DNA of 64,000 bases from Limimaricola sp964022235 (GCF_964022235.1 NZ_CAXHZL010000005.1:124001-188000), one strand, 5' to 3'. Positions 55,650 through 64,000 are shown, numbered from the stretch's first letter. A program made the numbers and translations. Notes: generated from the sequence alone by a model not told the origin.

Positions 55650-56492
55650 ATGATCCGCACGCTGCCCGCCGCCGCCCTGATGGTCGGCCTTGCCACGATG
55701 GCTTCCGCGCAGCAGGCCTCGGATGTCGTCGCCACCGTGAACGGCACCGAGATCACGCTGGGCGAAATGATCATCACCCGCAGCCAGCTGCCGCAGCAGT
55801 ACCAGCAACTGCCGCCCGAGACCCTGTTTCAGGGCATTCTCGACCAGTTGGTCCAGCAGCAGGTGCTGGCTGACACGCTCGAAGAGACCCCGGCCCGCGT
55901 CGAACTGGCCCTGCAGAACCAGCGCCGCTCGCTGCTCGCGGGCGAGGCGATCAACGCGATGATGGGCGAAGAGGTCTCCGAGGAGGAGCTTCAGGCCGCC
56001 TATGACGAGGCCTTCGCCGACGCCGAGGCGACGCAGGAATTCAACGCCAGCCACATCCTCGTGGAGACCGAGGAAGAGGCCGCGGCGGTGATGGAGCGTC
56101 TTGGGGCGGGCGAGGATTTTGCCGAAGTCGCAAAGGAGGTCTCGACCGATCCGGGTTCGGGCGCGCAGGGCGGCAGCCTTGGGTGGTTCGCCGAAGGCAT
56201 GATGGTCGAGCCGTTCCAGAATGCCGTGGCCGAGCTTGAGAAGGGCGAGACCACCGAGACCCCGGTCGAGACCCAGTTCGGCTTTCACATCATCCGCCTA
56301 GACGACACCCGCACCCAAGAGCCGCCCGCGCTCGACGAGGTGCGCGATGATCTCGCCAGCCAGATCCAGCAGGGCAAGATCGAAGAGCGCCTGACCGAGC
56401 TCGAAGGCGCGGCCGAGATCAGCCGTCCCGAAGAGGGAGCTTTCGACCCGGCGGTTCTGACGAACCTCGAACTGCTCGAAGAAGGCAACTGA
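55650..56492 (+). CDS. Parvulin-type peptidyl-prolyl cis-trans isomerase, periplasmic
   Basis: A 280-residue protein with a signal peptide (MIRTLPAAALMVGLATMASA), a SurA/PrsA-like N-terminal chaperone part (VNGTEITLGEMIITRSQLP) and a PpiC rotamase domain starting at ASHILVETEEEAAAVMERL, with GSLGWFAEGMMVEPF and TQFGFHIIRLDD. It helps fold exported proteins in the periplasm. The secA gene is divergent, 187 bases away. argJ starts two bases after its stop, so they are cotranscribed. Confidence 0.93.
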   Translation: MIRTLPAAALMVGLATMASAQQASDVVATVNGTEITLGEMIITRSQLPQQYQQLPPETLFQGILDQLVQQQVLADTLEETPARVELALQNQRRSLLAGEAINAMMGEEVSEEELQAAYDEAFADAEATQEFNASHILVETEEEAAAVMERLGAGEDFAEVAKEVSTDPGSGAQGGSLGWFAEGMMVEPFQNAVAELEKGETTETPVETQFGFHIIRLDDTRTQEPPALDEVRDDLASQIQQGKIEERLTELEGAAEISRPEEGAFDPAVLTNLELLEEGN

Positions 56493-56494
56493 TC

Positions 56495-57712
56495 ATGGCC
56501 GGTCCGGTTTCGCCTCTGGCGCCCGCCGCCTTTCCCGCCCTGCCCGAGATCGCAGGCGTACGCTTCGCCGCCCTCGCGGCCGGGGTGCGATACGCGAACC
56601 GGACCGATGTGATGCTTGCCGAGCTGGAGCCGGGCTCGGTGGTGGCGGGGGTGTTCACGCGCTCCTCCACCCGTTCGGCCCCGGTGCGCGACTGCGAGGC
56701 CAAGATCGGCGCGGACACCACCCGCGCCGCCTTTCTCGTGAACTCTGGCAATTCCAACGCCTTTACCGGGGCCGCCGGGGAGCGCTCGGTGGCCGAGATC
56801 TGCGCCGCCGTGGCGCAGACCACCGGCATCGACGAGGCCCGCGTCTTCACCTCCTCCACCGGTGTCATCGGTGAGCCGCTGCCGCACGAGCGCATCGTGG
56901 CCAAGCTGGCCGAGCTGAACGCCGCGCTCGACCCTGCGGGCATCGAAGGCGCCGCTCGCGCCATCATGACCACCGACACCTTCCCCAAGGGGGCCACCGA
57001 AACCGTCTCCATCGACGGCAAGCCGGTGAAGATCGCCGGCATCGCCAAGGGCTCGGGCATGATCGCGCCCGACATGGCGACGATGCTGGTCTATATCTTC
57101 ACCGATGCGCTGATCGACCAGCCCAAGCTGCAGAGCCTGCTGCGCAAGATCACCGACCGGACCTTCAACTGCATCACCGTCGACAGCGACACCTCGACCT
57201 CCGACACGCTGCTGATGGGCGCCACTGGGGCTTCGGGCGTCGATGTCACCGGCAATGCCGACTATGCCGCAGCTCTCGAGCGCGTGATGCTCGACCTTGC
57301 GCATCAAGTGGTGCGCGACGGCGAGGGTGCGACCAAGTTCGTCGAGATCCGCGTCACGGGTGCGACCTCCGACGCCGACGCGCGCCGCGTCGCGATGGCC
57401 ACCGCGAACTCGCCTCTGGTCAAGACCGCCATCGCGGGCGAGGACCCCAACTGGGGCCGCATCGTCATGGCGGTGGGCAAATCCGGGGCCGAAGCCGACC
57501 GCGACCTGCTGTCGATCCGCTTCGGTGACATCCTCGTCGCCGAAAAGGGCTGGGTCAGCCCTGCCTATGACGAAGAAAAAGCCGCCGCCTACATGAAGGG
57601 TCAGGAGATCGTCATCGACGTAGATCTCGGGCTCGGATCGGGCGAGGCCGTGGCCTGGACCTGCGATCTCACGCATCGCTACATCGACATCAACGCCGAC
57701 TATCGGTCGTGA
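56495..57712 (+). CDS. argJ: Bifunctional glutamate N-acetyltransferase / amino-acid acetyltransferase
   Basis: A 405-residue ArgJ, which recycles the acetyl group between N-acetylornithine and glutamate in arginine synthesis. The self-cleavage site is the Thr in KGSGMIAPDMATMLVYIFTD, giving alpha and beta chains. NSGNSNAFTGAAGERS and EDPNWGRIVMAVGKSG are further signatures. The start follows the PPIase stop by two bases and the stop overlaps mutT (GTGA). The combination with a PPIase and mutT is metabolically mixed. Confidence 0.96.
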   Translation: MAGPVSPLAPAAFPALPEIAGVRFAALAAGVRYANRTDVMLAELEPGSVVAGVFTRSSTRSAPVRDCEAKIGADTTRAAFLVNSGNSNAFTGAAGERSVAEICAAVAQTTGIDEARVFTSSTGVIGEPLPHERIVAKLAELNAALDPAGIEGAARAIMTTDTFPKGATETVSIDGKPVKIAGIAKGSGMIAPDMATMLVYIFTDALIDQPKLQSLLRKITDRTFNCITVDSDTSTSDTLLMGATGASGVDVTGNADYAAALERVMLDLAHQVVRDGEGATKFVEIRVTGATSDADARRVAMATANSPLVKTAIAGEDPNWGRIVMAVGKSGAEADRDLLSIRFGDILVAEKGWVSPAYDEEKAAAYMKGQEIVIDVDLGLGSGEAVAWTCDLTHRYIDINADYRS

Positions 57713-58107
57713 AGATCGTCCTTGTTTCGGCGGTGGCGCTGATCGACGCCGATGGCCGGGTGCTGCTCGCGCAGCGCCCGGAGGGCAAGTCGATGGCGGG
57801 TCTGTGGGAGTTTCCGGGCGGCAAGGTCGAGCCGGGTGAGACGCCCGAGGCGGCGCTGATCCGCGAGCTGCATGAGGAGCTTGGCATTGACACACAGGAA
57901 AGCTGCCTCGCGCCGCTCACCTTCGCCAGCCACGCCTATGAGAGCTTTCACCTGTTGATGCCACTCTTTGCGTGTCGTCGCTGGCAAGGTCAGGCGCATG
58001 GGCGCGAGAATCAGGCTCTCGAATGGGTCAGGCCGAACCGGCTGCGCGACTATCCGATGCCGCCCGCCGACCTGCCGCTAATTCCCGTATTGCGCGACTG
58101 GATCTGA
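57709..58107 (+). CDS. mutT: 8-oxo-dGTP diphosphatase (Nudix)
   Basis: A 132-residue Nudix hydrolase with the complete box GGKVEPGETPEAALIRELHE followed by ELGI. It removes 8-oxo-dGTP from the nucleotide pool to prevent A:T to C:G errors. It starts with GTG at 57709 overlapping the argJ stop. The N-terminus VKIVLVSAVALIDADGRVLL and WEFPGGK are typical for MutT. Confidence 0.92.
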   Translation: MKIVLVSAVALIDADGRVLLAQRPEGKSMAGLWEFPGGKVEPGETPEAALIRELHEELGIDTQESCLAPLTFASHAYESFHLLMPLFACRRWQGQAHGRENQALEWVRPNRLRDYPMPPADLPLIPVLRDWI

Positions 58108-58248
58108 GGCTCAGGAGCGTCAGGCGTGCAAACGCTGCGTCATTCGTGCCCAATTGGTTCCGATCGACGTCAAAAAAACGTTATACGCGGTAGGTCGTTT
58201 ACCGTTAGTGGCTTATACCGGACCCACCATTGATTGTTGGAGTCCATC

Positions 58249-58392
58249 ATGCTGCAAACCATCCTGATAGGTAGCTGCATCTCGGTGCAGGGCCTTTTGG
58301 TCAAACAACTTGCAAACGGCCGAATGCTGATTCGTGTTGGCGAACGTCTCTACGAAGGGCGTCCGGCCAACGGCGGCGTACAAGCCGTCTGA
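58249..58392 (+). CDS. Conserved-looking 47-residue ORF
   Basis: Too short for usual ORF filters. The peptide begins MLQTILIGSCISVQGLLVKQ and ends in RPANGGVQAV. TTGGAG stands seven bases before the ATG. The codon composition is less GC-rich than neighbouring genes. The first 17 residues are hydrophobic and the middle LANGRMLIRVGERLYEG looks like short beta-strands. I do not recognise a family. Upstream, 58165-58248 is relatively A/T-rich and could hold its promoter. The rest of the 377-base gap between mutT and the gene ending at 58485 is the downstream hairpin region. Confidence 0.6.
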   Translation: MLQTILIGSCISVQGLLVKQLANGRMLIRVGERLYEGRPANGGVQAV

Positions 58393-58394
58393 GG

Positions 58395-58438
58395 CCCTTT
58401 CGCGTATAGAATTTCACGAGTGTCCGAACGCGAAAGGG
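58395..58438 (+). other. Alternative hairpin overlapping the terminator
   Basis: CCCTTTCGCG (58395-58404) and CGCGAAAGGG (58429-58438) are perfect 10-bp inverted arms around a 24-base loop. The right arm shares AAAGGG with the left arm of the terminator at 58433-58462, so both structures cannot form together. Confidence 0.6.
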
Positions 58439-58462
58439 ACGGCTTACCGCCGTCCCTTTTTT
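58433..58462 (+). terminator. Rho-independent terminator after the 47-residue ORF
   Basis: An 11-bp stem, AAAGGGACGGC (58433-58443) with GCCGTCCCTTT (58449-58459), and a TTTTTT run (58457-58462). It is a strong terminator for the small ORF and lies just before the convergent gene. Confidence 0.88.
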
Positions 58463-58484
58463 CATGCCTTCGACCTGCTCGCGC

Positions 58485-59030
58485 CTATCGGTGCGGCAAT
58501 CCCAGATTGCCCCGCGCCACCGCCATGCGCAGCCCATCAAGATAGGCCTCGATCTCCCGCCTGCCCCTCAGGTGGTGACGGTCCTTGTCCTGCGGCACGC
58601 GGTCAAAGAACCACCGAAGCCGATTGCGCATCGAGACCCGCGTGCGCCAGATCCAGCGCAGAAAATCAAGGCTGAACCGTTCGGGGCAACCGGGCGACAT
58701 GTCGGGACGGGACCGGCCCCAGTAGCGCAGCGTACGCCAGATCACGCGCCACAGCCGCGGGGCCAGCGGCAGATCGAGCCAGATCACCGTATCGGCGCGC
58801 GACAACCGCTCCGCCCAGGTGAAGGAATGCCCGCCCTCGAAGATCCATTCGGGCCGGGCGTGGATCTCGGCGCAAAGCCGGTCCTTTTCGGCGCGCGTCC
58901 GCTCCACCCAGCCCGGCGCCCAATGGACATGATCGATATGCACCACGGGCAGATGCGTGATCTCGCCCATCCTCCGAGCGAGGGTCGATTTTCCCGATCC
59001 GGGCTGGCCGATGATCATCACGCGCCGCAT
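58485..59030 (-). CDS. P-loop nucleotide kinase-like (AAA/FlaR topology-modulation-like) protein
   Basis: About 181 residues with Walker A VMIIGQPGSGKSTLARRMGE, VVHIDHVHWAPGWVERTRAE, WIFEGGHSFTWAERLSRADT and VIWLDLPLAPRLWRV. The DHVHW and FEGGHS-like segments match small P-loop proteins annotated as adenylate-kinase-like or FlaR. Substrate is not known. The start at 59030 (MRRVMIIG) is inferred from the domain; the frame stays open 15 more codons. It is separated from infB by a hairpin at 59082-59103. Confidence 0.85.
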   Translation of the reverse strand: MRRVMIIGQPGSGKSTLARRMGEITHLPVVHIDHVHWAPGWVERTRAEKDRLCAEIHARPEWIFEGGHSFTWAERLSRADTVIWLDLPLAPRLWRVIWRTLRYWGRSRPDMSPGCPERFSLDFLRWIWRTRVSMRNRLRWFFDRVPQDKDRHHLRGRREIEAYLDGLRMAVARGNLGLPHR

Positions 59031-59078
59031 GTCCCATGGATCGCGACCGGACCGCGCATCGTCAAGCACCCGCAACGC

Positions 59079-59103
59079 AAAGGGGCGGCCCGAAGGCCGC
59101 CCC
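59079..59103 (-). terminator. Terminator of the rimP-nusA-infB operon
   Basis: A 9-bp GC stem (59082-59090 with 59095-59103, GGGGCGGCC) with a four-base CGAA loop, 24 bases beyond the infB stop. On the minus strand TTT follows; on the plus strand GTTTT follows, so it may act both ways. Confidence 0.7.
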
Positions 59104-59126
59104 GTTTTCCTGTCTCGACGGAGTGA

Positions 59127-61640
59127 TCAGAGCGAGCGCTCGACCGACTCCCGCTCGAAGATCTCGATGACATCGCCGGGGCGCATGTCCTCGTGGTTCT
59201 CGAACGCCATGCCGCATTCCTGGCCTGACTGCACCTCGGACACTTCGTCCTTGAAACGCTTGAGCGTCTTAAGCGTGCCCTCGTGAACCACGACGTTGTC
59301 GCGCAGCAGGCGGACACCGGCGGAGCGGCGGGCGACACCTTCGGTGACCAGACAGCCCGCGACCTTGCCGACGTTGGAGACCTTGAAGACCTCCTTGATC
59401 GACGCGTAGCCGATGAACTTCTCGCGGATCTCGTTCGACAACAGGCCCGAAGCCGCCGCTTTCACGTCGTCCACGAGGTCGTAGATCACGCTGTAGTAGC
59501 GGATCTCGACGCCCTTTTGGTTCGCGGCCTGACGCGCGGGCGCGTTGGCCCGGACGTTGAAGCCGAAGACCGGCGCACCGGAGGCCTCGGCCAGACCGAT
59601 GTCGCTCTCGGTGATGGCACCCACGCCCGAGTGCAGCACCCGGACCCGGACCTCGTCGTTGCCGATCTTTTCCATCGCCTGAACGATGGCCTCGGCAGAG
59701 CCCTGCACGTCGGACTTCACCACCACCGGCAGTTCGGAGACGTTCTGGTCTTCCTTGGCCTTCGCCATGAGCTGCTCAAGGGTCGTCGCGGCACCGGCGG
59801 CGGCGCGCTTCTCCTTGGCGGCGTTGGCGCGGTATTCGGCGATCTCGCGGGCCTGCGCCTCGGTTGCGACGACGTTGAGAACGTCGCCCGCCTCGGGCGT
59901 GCCGTTGAGACCGAGCACCTCGACGGGGACCGACGGACCGGCCTCCTCGACGCGCTCGCCCTTGTCGTCGACCAGCGCGCGGACCTTGCCCCACTGCTCG
60001 CCCACGACGAAGATGTCGCCGCGCTTGAGCGTGCCGTTCTGCACGAGAACGGTCGCGACCGGGCCACGGCCCACGTCGAGCTGCGCCTCGATCACGGCGC
60101 CCTGCGCCGGACGGTTCGGGTTGGCCTTGAGCTCGAGGATCTCGGACTGCAGCGCGATCGCTTCGAGCAGCTGGTCCAGACCCTTGCCGGTGATCGCCGA
60201 GACCTCGACGTCCTGCACGTCGCCGGACATCTTTTCGACGATGACCTCGTGCTGGAGCAGGTCCGTGCGGACCTTGTCGGGGTTGGCGTCGTACTTGTCG
60301 ATCTTGTTGATCGCCACGATCATCGGCACTTTGGCGGCCTTGGCGTGGTTCAACGCTTCGATGGTCTGCGGCATGACCGCGTCATCGGCGGCAACCACCA
60401 GCACCACGATGTCCGTCACATGCGCGCCACGGGCCCGCATCGAGGTGAAGGCGGCGTGACCCGGCGTATCGAGGAAAGTCAGGCGCGTACCGTTGGCGGC
60501 TTCGACCTGATAGGCCCCGATATGCTGGGTGATGCCACCGGCCTCGCCCGAGACGACCTTGGTTTTGCGGATCGCGTCCAGAAGCGAGGTCTTGCCGTGG
60601 TCGACGTGGCCCATCACGGTGATGATCGGCGCACGATCAAGCAGATCCTCGGGCTTGTCCTTGACCTGCTCGATCACCTGTTCGACGTCCGAATCAGAGA
60701 CGCGCACGACGCGATGGCCGAATTCCTCGATGATCAGCTCGGCGGTGTCGGCGTCGATCGACTGGTTCTGCGTCGCCATGATGCCACTCTGCATCAGCGA
60801 CTTGACCACGTCGGCCACGCGCTCGGCCATGCGGTTGGCCAGCTCGCCCACGGTGATCGCCTCGGGCAGCTGCACGTCGCGCACCACCTTCTCGCGCTCG
60901 ACATGACCGCCCATCGCCTTCTGGCGTGCACGTTCCTGCTTGCGCTTCATCTGCGCCATGGACCGCTGACGGCCGCCTTCGCCAGACAGCGCCTGGTTCA
61001 GCGTCAGCTTGCCGGAACGGCGGTTGTCGATGCCGCCCTTGGCCGCGGGCTTGGCTTTCTTGTCGGCGCGGGCATCGCGGTCGCGATCGCCGGCCTTGCG
61101 GGGCGCGGAGTTCGGGCGCTGACCGCCTGCGGGCATCTCGCCGGGAGCAGTGGGCTGCTGGGCCGCGGCGGGCTGCTGCGGCGCGGGCTGGGACGCCTTG
61201 CGCGCGGCCTCGGCGGCCTCGCGCTTCTTACGCTCCTCTTCCTCGGCCTTGGCCTTGAGCGCCTCTTCGCGCTCGCGGTCCTCGCGTTCCTTGGCCTCGA
61301 TCTCGGCGCGGCGGCGCTCACGCTCTTCGGCGCGGGCGGCCTCCTCGGCGGCGCGCTTCTCGGCCTCTTCGGCCTCGCGCGACCGGGCGAGGGCGAGAGC
61401 GCGCATCCGGCGCTCGAGTTCGGCCTCGCTGATTCCCGCCGGGCGCTTGGAGGGATCGCCCCTCACGACGCCGGTCGCAGCCGTGCCTTGTGCCGCGCCA
61501 CCGGGCTTCGGCACCACGACGCGCTTGCGTTTGGTCTCGACCACGACGTTCTTGGTCCGGCCATGACTGAAGCTCTGCTTGACGTTCCCCGGACGGGACC
61601 CGTGCAGACCAAGAGGTTTCTTGCCGTCGGTATCGCTCAT
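59127..61640 (-). CDS. infB: Translation initiation factor IF-2
   Basis: An 837-residue IF-2. The long N-terminal region contains a charged coiled-coil-like repeat (residues about 75-145, many Glu, Arg, Ala), then the G-domain: ITVMGHVDHGKTSLLDAIR (G1), TFLDTPGHAAF (G3) and VAINKIDKYDANPDKVR (G4). Beta-barrel, linker and C-terminal fMet-tRNA-binding domains are complete. It begins five bases after the YlxR-L7Ae gene and closes the operon. Confidence 0.98.
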   Translation of the reverse strand: MSDTDGKKPLGLHGSRPGNVKQSFSHGRTKNVVVETKRKRVVVPKPGGAAQGTAATGVVRGDPSKRPAGISEAELERRMRALALARSREAEEAEKRAAEEAARAEERERRRAEIEAKEREDREREEALKAKAEEEERKKREAAEAARKASQPAPQQPAAAQQPTAPGEMPAGGQRPNSAPRKAGDRDRDARADKKAKPAAKGGIDNRRSGKLTLNQALSGEGGRQRSMAQMKRKQERARQKAMGGHVEREKVVRDVQLPEAITVGELANRMAERVADVVKSLMQSGIMATQNQSIDADTAELIIEEFGHRVVRVSDSDVEQVIEQVKDKPEDLLDRAPIITVMGHVDHGKTSLLDAIRKTKVVSGEAGGITQHIGAYQVEAANGTRLTFLDTPGHAAFTSMRARGAHVTDIVVLVVAADDAVMPQTIEALNHAKAAKVPMIVAINKIDKYDANPDKVRTDLLQHEVIVEKMSGDVQDVEVSAITGKGLDQLLEAIALQSEILELKANPNRPAQGAVIEAQLDVGRGPVATVLVQNGTLKRGDIFVVGEQWGKVRALVDDKGERVEEAGPSVPVEVLGLNGTPEAGDVLNVVATEAQAREIAEYRANAAKEKRAAAGAATTLEQLMAKAKEDQNVSELPVVVKSDVQGSAEAIVQAMEKIGNDEVRVRVLHSGVGAITESDIGLAEASGAPVFGFNVRANAPARQAANQKGVEIRYYSVIYDLVDDVKAAASGLLSNEIREKFIGYASIKEVFKVSNVGKVAGCLVTEGVARRSAGVRLLRDNVVVHEGTLKTLKRFKDEVSEVQSGQECGMAFENHEDMRPGDVIEIFERESVERSL

Positions 61641-61645
61641 CAGAT

Positions 61646-62269
61646 TTACATATCCTTCCCGGAGGCCGTATCGCCGCCGTTGCTCTCTCGCAGGCCGCGC
61701 AGTTTCGCGGCCTCCTCTACAACACGGTCGCTGAGTCCGCCAGCAGCGAGCGCGCCGTGTATCACACTTTGCCGGCCGAAAGCCAAACCCAATTCATCTG
61801 AGGTCAGGCAGCCGTAATATCTTGCCCCCGTAGGGGTCCATAATTTGCTCTTGCCGCGCTCGGAGCCGTCCGAGGCCTGCAACAGCACGCGGACGTGATC
61901 GCCCGCGAGCGCCGATTTCACCTTTTCGAAGCCCGCGATCGCGAGTCCCGCCTTGCGCGCCAGCGCGATCAGGTCGACGACTCGGCGCGCCTGCTGGCGC
62001 TCCACCTCCGCCGCGAGACCCTCGGGCACCGTCACCGGGGCCTTGGCGGCGCGGGCGAACTGCCCGCGCTTGGCCGTCTCGATCACGGCCTTCTCGGCCG
62101 TCACATAAAGCCCCCGCCCCGGCAGCTTGCCGAGGATATCGGGGACCACCTGGCCGTCGGGGCCGATCACGAAGCGGATCAACCCGGACTTCGGCTGCAC
62201 GTCACCCGTGACGATGCACTTCCGCTCCGGCCCGTCGGCCCGCTCCGCCTTCATTCCACCACGACCCAT
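61646..62269 (-). CDS. YlxR-domain RNA-binding protein with L7Ae-like C-terminus
   Basis: A 207-residue protein. The N-terminal YlxR domain contains RKCIVTGDVQPKSGLIRFVI and KLPGRGLYVTAEK, a nucleic-acid-binding fold, followed by an L7Ae-type ribosomal-protein domain with VVDLIALARKAGLAIAGFEK. This fusion is common in alphaproteobacteria between nusA and infB. Role in RNA metabolism is inferred. A second in-frame ATG six codons in is possible as start. nusA ends nine bases upstream. Confidence 0.9.
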   Translation of the reverse strand: MGRGGMKAERADGPERKCIVTGDVQPKSGLIRFVIGPDGQVVPDILGKLPGRGLYVTAEKAVIETAKRGQFARAAKAPVTVPEGLAAEVERQQARRVVDLIALARKAGLAIAGFEKVKSALAGDHVRVLLQASDGSERGKSKLWTPTGARYYGCLTSDELGLAFGRQSVIHGALAAGGLSDRVVEEAAKLRGLRESNGGDTASGKDM

Positions 62270-62277
62270 CTCTTGTC

Positions 62278-63894
62278 TCAGGCCTCTTGCTCGTTATCCG
62301 CTTCGGCCGCCGCGGCCTCGTCCGCCGCCAACTCGTCGGGATCGACCCAGCCCAGAGCGACCCGCGCAGTCATCACCAGCTCCTGCGCCTCTTCGAGGCT
62401 GACCTCGAAGGGCTCCAGCACGCCGTCGTCCTTCACGCGCTCGCCGCCTTCGGTGGTCCAGCCGCCGGCCAGCTCCCAGTCGGCGCAGGTCGCGAAGTCC
62501 TCGAGCGTCTTGACGCCGTCCTTGGCCAGCGCCTCGACCATCTGCGGGCTGAGACCCGGGAAGCCGATCAGGCTATCCTCGGCGCCAAGCTCACGGGCGC
62601 GCTCCAGCGCGGCCTTGTTCTGGGCGTCGATATAGTCACGGGCGCGCGCCTGAAGCTCGGCTGCGGTGTCGGAGTCGACTCCGTCGATCACCAGAAGCTC
62701 GTCCTGATCGACATATGCGACCTCATCGAGATTTGTGAAGCCCTCGGAGACGAGAAGTTGCGCAAAGAACTCGTCGAGATCGAGCGTATCCATGAACAGC
62801 TTGGTGCGGGTCTCGAACTCGGCCTGACGGCGCTTGCTCTCCTGCTCTTCGGTCATGATGTCGATGTCGAGACCGGTGAGCTGGCTCGCCAGACGCACGT
62901 TCTGACCGCGACGGCCGATGGCGAGCGACAGCTGTTCTTCGGGCACCACCACCTCGATGCGCTCGGCTTCCTCGTCGAACACGACCTTGGAGACCTCGGC
63001 GGGCTGCAGCGCGTTGACGAGGAAAGTCGGCATGTCCTCGTTCCACGGGATGATGTCGATCTTCTCGCCCTGAAGCTCGCCGACGACGGCCTGCACCCGG
63101 CTGCCGCGCATGCCGACGCAGGCGCCCACGGGGTCGATCGAGTTGTCATAGGAGATCACGGCGATCTTGGCGCGGCTGCCGGGATCACGGGCCACGGCCT
63201 TGATCTCGATGATGCCCTCGTAGATCTCGGGCACTTCCATCTTGAACAGCTCGGCCATGAACTCGGGCGCGGTGCGGCTGAGGAAGATCTGCGGGCCACG
63301 CACCTCGCGGCGCACGTCCTTGACGTAGCAGCGGATGCGGTCGCCGGGGCGGTAAGCCTCGCGGCCGATCTTCTCGTTGCGGCGCAGCACGGCTTCGCCC
63401 GCGCCGGGAAGCTCGACGACGATGTTGCCGTATTCCTCGCGCTTGACGGTGGCGTTGATGATCGTGCCGGCGCGATCCTTGAACTCTTCGTACTGCCGAT
63501 CGCGCTCGGCCTCGCGGACCTTTTGCAGGATCACCTGCTTGGCCGATTGCGCGGCGATGCGGCCCAGTTCGACCGGGGGCACTTCCTCGACATAGGTGTC
63601 GCCGACCTTGGGATCTTCGAGATAGAGCTTGGCCTGTTCGACGGTCAGCTCGGCCTGATAGTTCTCCAGCTCGTCATCGGCGACCACGGTGCGCACGCGG
63701 GTAAAGCGGGCGCGGCCGGTCTTGCGGTCGATGTTGACCCGGATGTCCATTTCGGCGCCGTAGCGCGACTTGGCGGCGCGGGCGAGGCTCTCTTCCATCG
63801 CCTCGACCACGAGGATCGGGTCGATCATCTTCTCGCGCGCGACCGCCTCGGCGGTCTGCAAGAGCTCAAGCTGGTTTGCGGACGTGATGGCCAT
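62278..63894 (-). CDS. nusA: Transcription termination/antitermination factor NusA
   Basis: A 538-residue NusA. The N-terminal RNAP-binding domain (LLQTAEAVAREKMIDPILVV) is followed by S1 (about 135-200), KH1 and KH2 (VGACVGMRGSRVQAVVGELQ, AIGRRGQNVRLASQL) and two C-terminal acidic repeats. It modulates pausing and antitermination. Its start codon overlaps the rimP stop (TGATG). Confidence 0.97.
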   Translation of the reverse strand: MAITSANQLELLQTAEAVAREKMIDPILVVEAMEESLARAAKSRYGAEMDIRVNIDRKTGRARFTRVRTVVADDELENYQAELTVEQAKLYLEDPKVGDTYVEEVPPVELGRIAAQSAKQVILQKVREAERDRQYEEFKDRAGTIINATVKREEYGNIVVELPGAGEAVLRRNEKIGREAYRPGDRIRCYVKDVRREVRGPQIFLSRTAPEFMAELFKMEVPEIYEGIIEIKAVARDPGSRAKIAVISYDNSIDPVGACVGMRGSRVQAVVGELQGEKIDIIPWNEDMPTFLVNALQPAEVSKVVFDEEAERIEVVVPEEQLSLAIGRRGQNVRLASQLTGLDIDIMTEEQESKRRQAEFETRTKLFMDTLDLDEFFAQLLVSEGFTNLDEVAYVDQDELLVIDGVDSDTAAELQARARDYIDAQNKAALERARELGAEDSLIGFPGLSPQMVEALAKDGVKTLEDFATCADWELAGGWTTEGGERVKDDGVLEPFEVSLEEAQELVMTARVALGWVDPDELAADEAAAAEADNEQEA

Positions 63895-64000
63895 CAGTTG
63901 TTCTCCTCATCACCATCAATGATGGTTTCAACATCGTCGAATTGGGTCTCGTCGATCTGGCCCGCGTCCTTGCGCGAGCGCAGCACATCCCGGATCAGCT
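63894..64000 (-). CDS. rimP: Ribosome maturation factor RimP, C-terminal end (partial)
   Basis: The last 34 codons, LIRDVLRSRKDAGQIDETQF onward to EENN, precede nusA by overlap. The tail is acidic and variable, but position at the head of the nusA operon makes RimP (30S maturation) the natural call. The 5' part lies beyond the window. Confidence 0.85.
   Translation of the reverse strand, partial: LIRDVLRSRKDAGQIDETQFDDVETIIDGDEENN

Noticed and set aside
59283..61817. 844-codon frame antisense to infB
   Set aside because: Complete overlap with IF-2; Leu/Gly/Asp/His-rich shadow translation.

Overview
The window is a GC-rich, gene-dense chromosomal segment of an alphaproteobacterium, most likely Rhodobacterales (Roseobacter group). 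This rests on gene content and order: a gltD / exported protein / gltB operon, a histone-deacetylase-like gene followed by xseB-ispA-dxs, an overlapping MarR / OmpR-regulator pair resembling PetP-PetR of Rhodobacter, an FzlA-like GST-fold protein, kdsD next to lptCAB and hpf-ptsN, and rimP-nusA-ylxR-infB. It looks like stable core genome. I found no insertion sequence, prophage, integrase, CRISPR array, rRNA or plasmid replication gene, and one tRNA.

Layout. 1-5.3 kb: end of aroC, a DMT transporter read in frame into a PRC-barrel domain, an HU-type protein, and the adenine salvage pair ade-amn. 5.4-8.1 kb (+): topoisomerase IB, DUF1810, a small membrane protein and an SDR protein. 8.1-13.4 kb (-): deacetylase-like, xseB, ispA, dxs, then the regulator pair. 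13.5-20.3 kb: ilvE, DUF1294, a second DMT exporter, queG, fzlA-like, mtgA, an alpha/beta hydrolase. 20.4-29.2 kb (-): glutamate synthase operon, uppP, NDUFA9-like gene. 29.4-34.3 kb (+): tRNA-Leu(CAG), RNase D-like, kdsD, lptC-lptA-lptB, hpf, ptsN. 34.3-43.6 kb (-): a surface-polysaccharide region (galU, four glycosyltransferases, a two-domain sulfotransferase, kdsB, cysQ). 43.7-45.8 kb: a polysaccharide-type ABC permease, a frameshifted SH3-domain lipoprotein-like gene, an AlkB-like dioxygenase. 45.8-49.9 kb (+): dnaK, dnaJ, radC. 49.9-55.5 kb (-): a periplasmic-binding-protein/OmpA fusion with an exported partner, and secA. 55.6-58.5 kb (+): parvulin PPIase, argJ, mutT, a 47-codon ORF followed by overlapping hairpins. 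58.5-64 kb (-): a P-loop nucleotide kinase-like gene, infB, ylxR-L7Ae, nusA, end of rimP.

How the genes fit together. Much of the window serves the envelope: Kdo synthesis and activation (kdsD, kdsB), LPS transport (lptCAB), undecaprenyl phosphate recycling (uppP), isoprenoid precursor supply (dxs, ispA), murein polymerisation (mtgA), protein export and folding (secA, PpiC-type PPIase) and a probably sulfated polysaccharide made by the galU-glycosyltransferase-sulfotransferase genes, with cysQ able to remove the PAP by-product. The rest is central nitrogen and amino-acid metabolism (gltBD, ilvE, argJ, ade-amn), protein quality control and translation.

I did not find a clearly novel multi-gene system. 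The best leads are the sulfotransferase/glycosyltransferase set, the binding-protein-OmpA gene pair, the exported protein inside the glutamate synthase operon, the transporter/PRC-barrel fusion, the inverted repeat over the radC start codon, and the short ORF with mutually exclusive hairpins near 58.3 kb.
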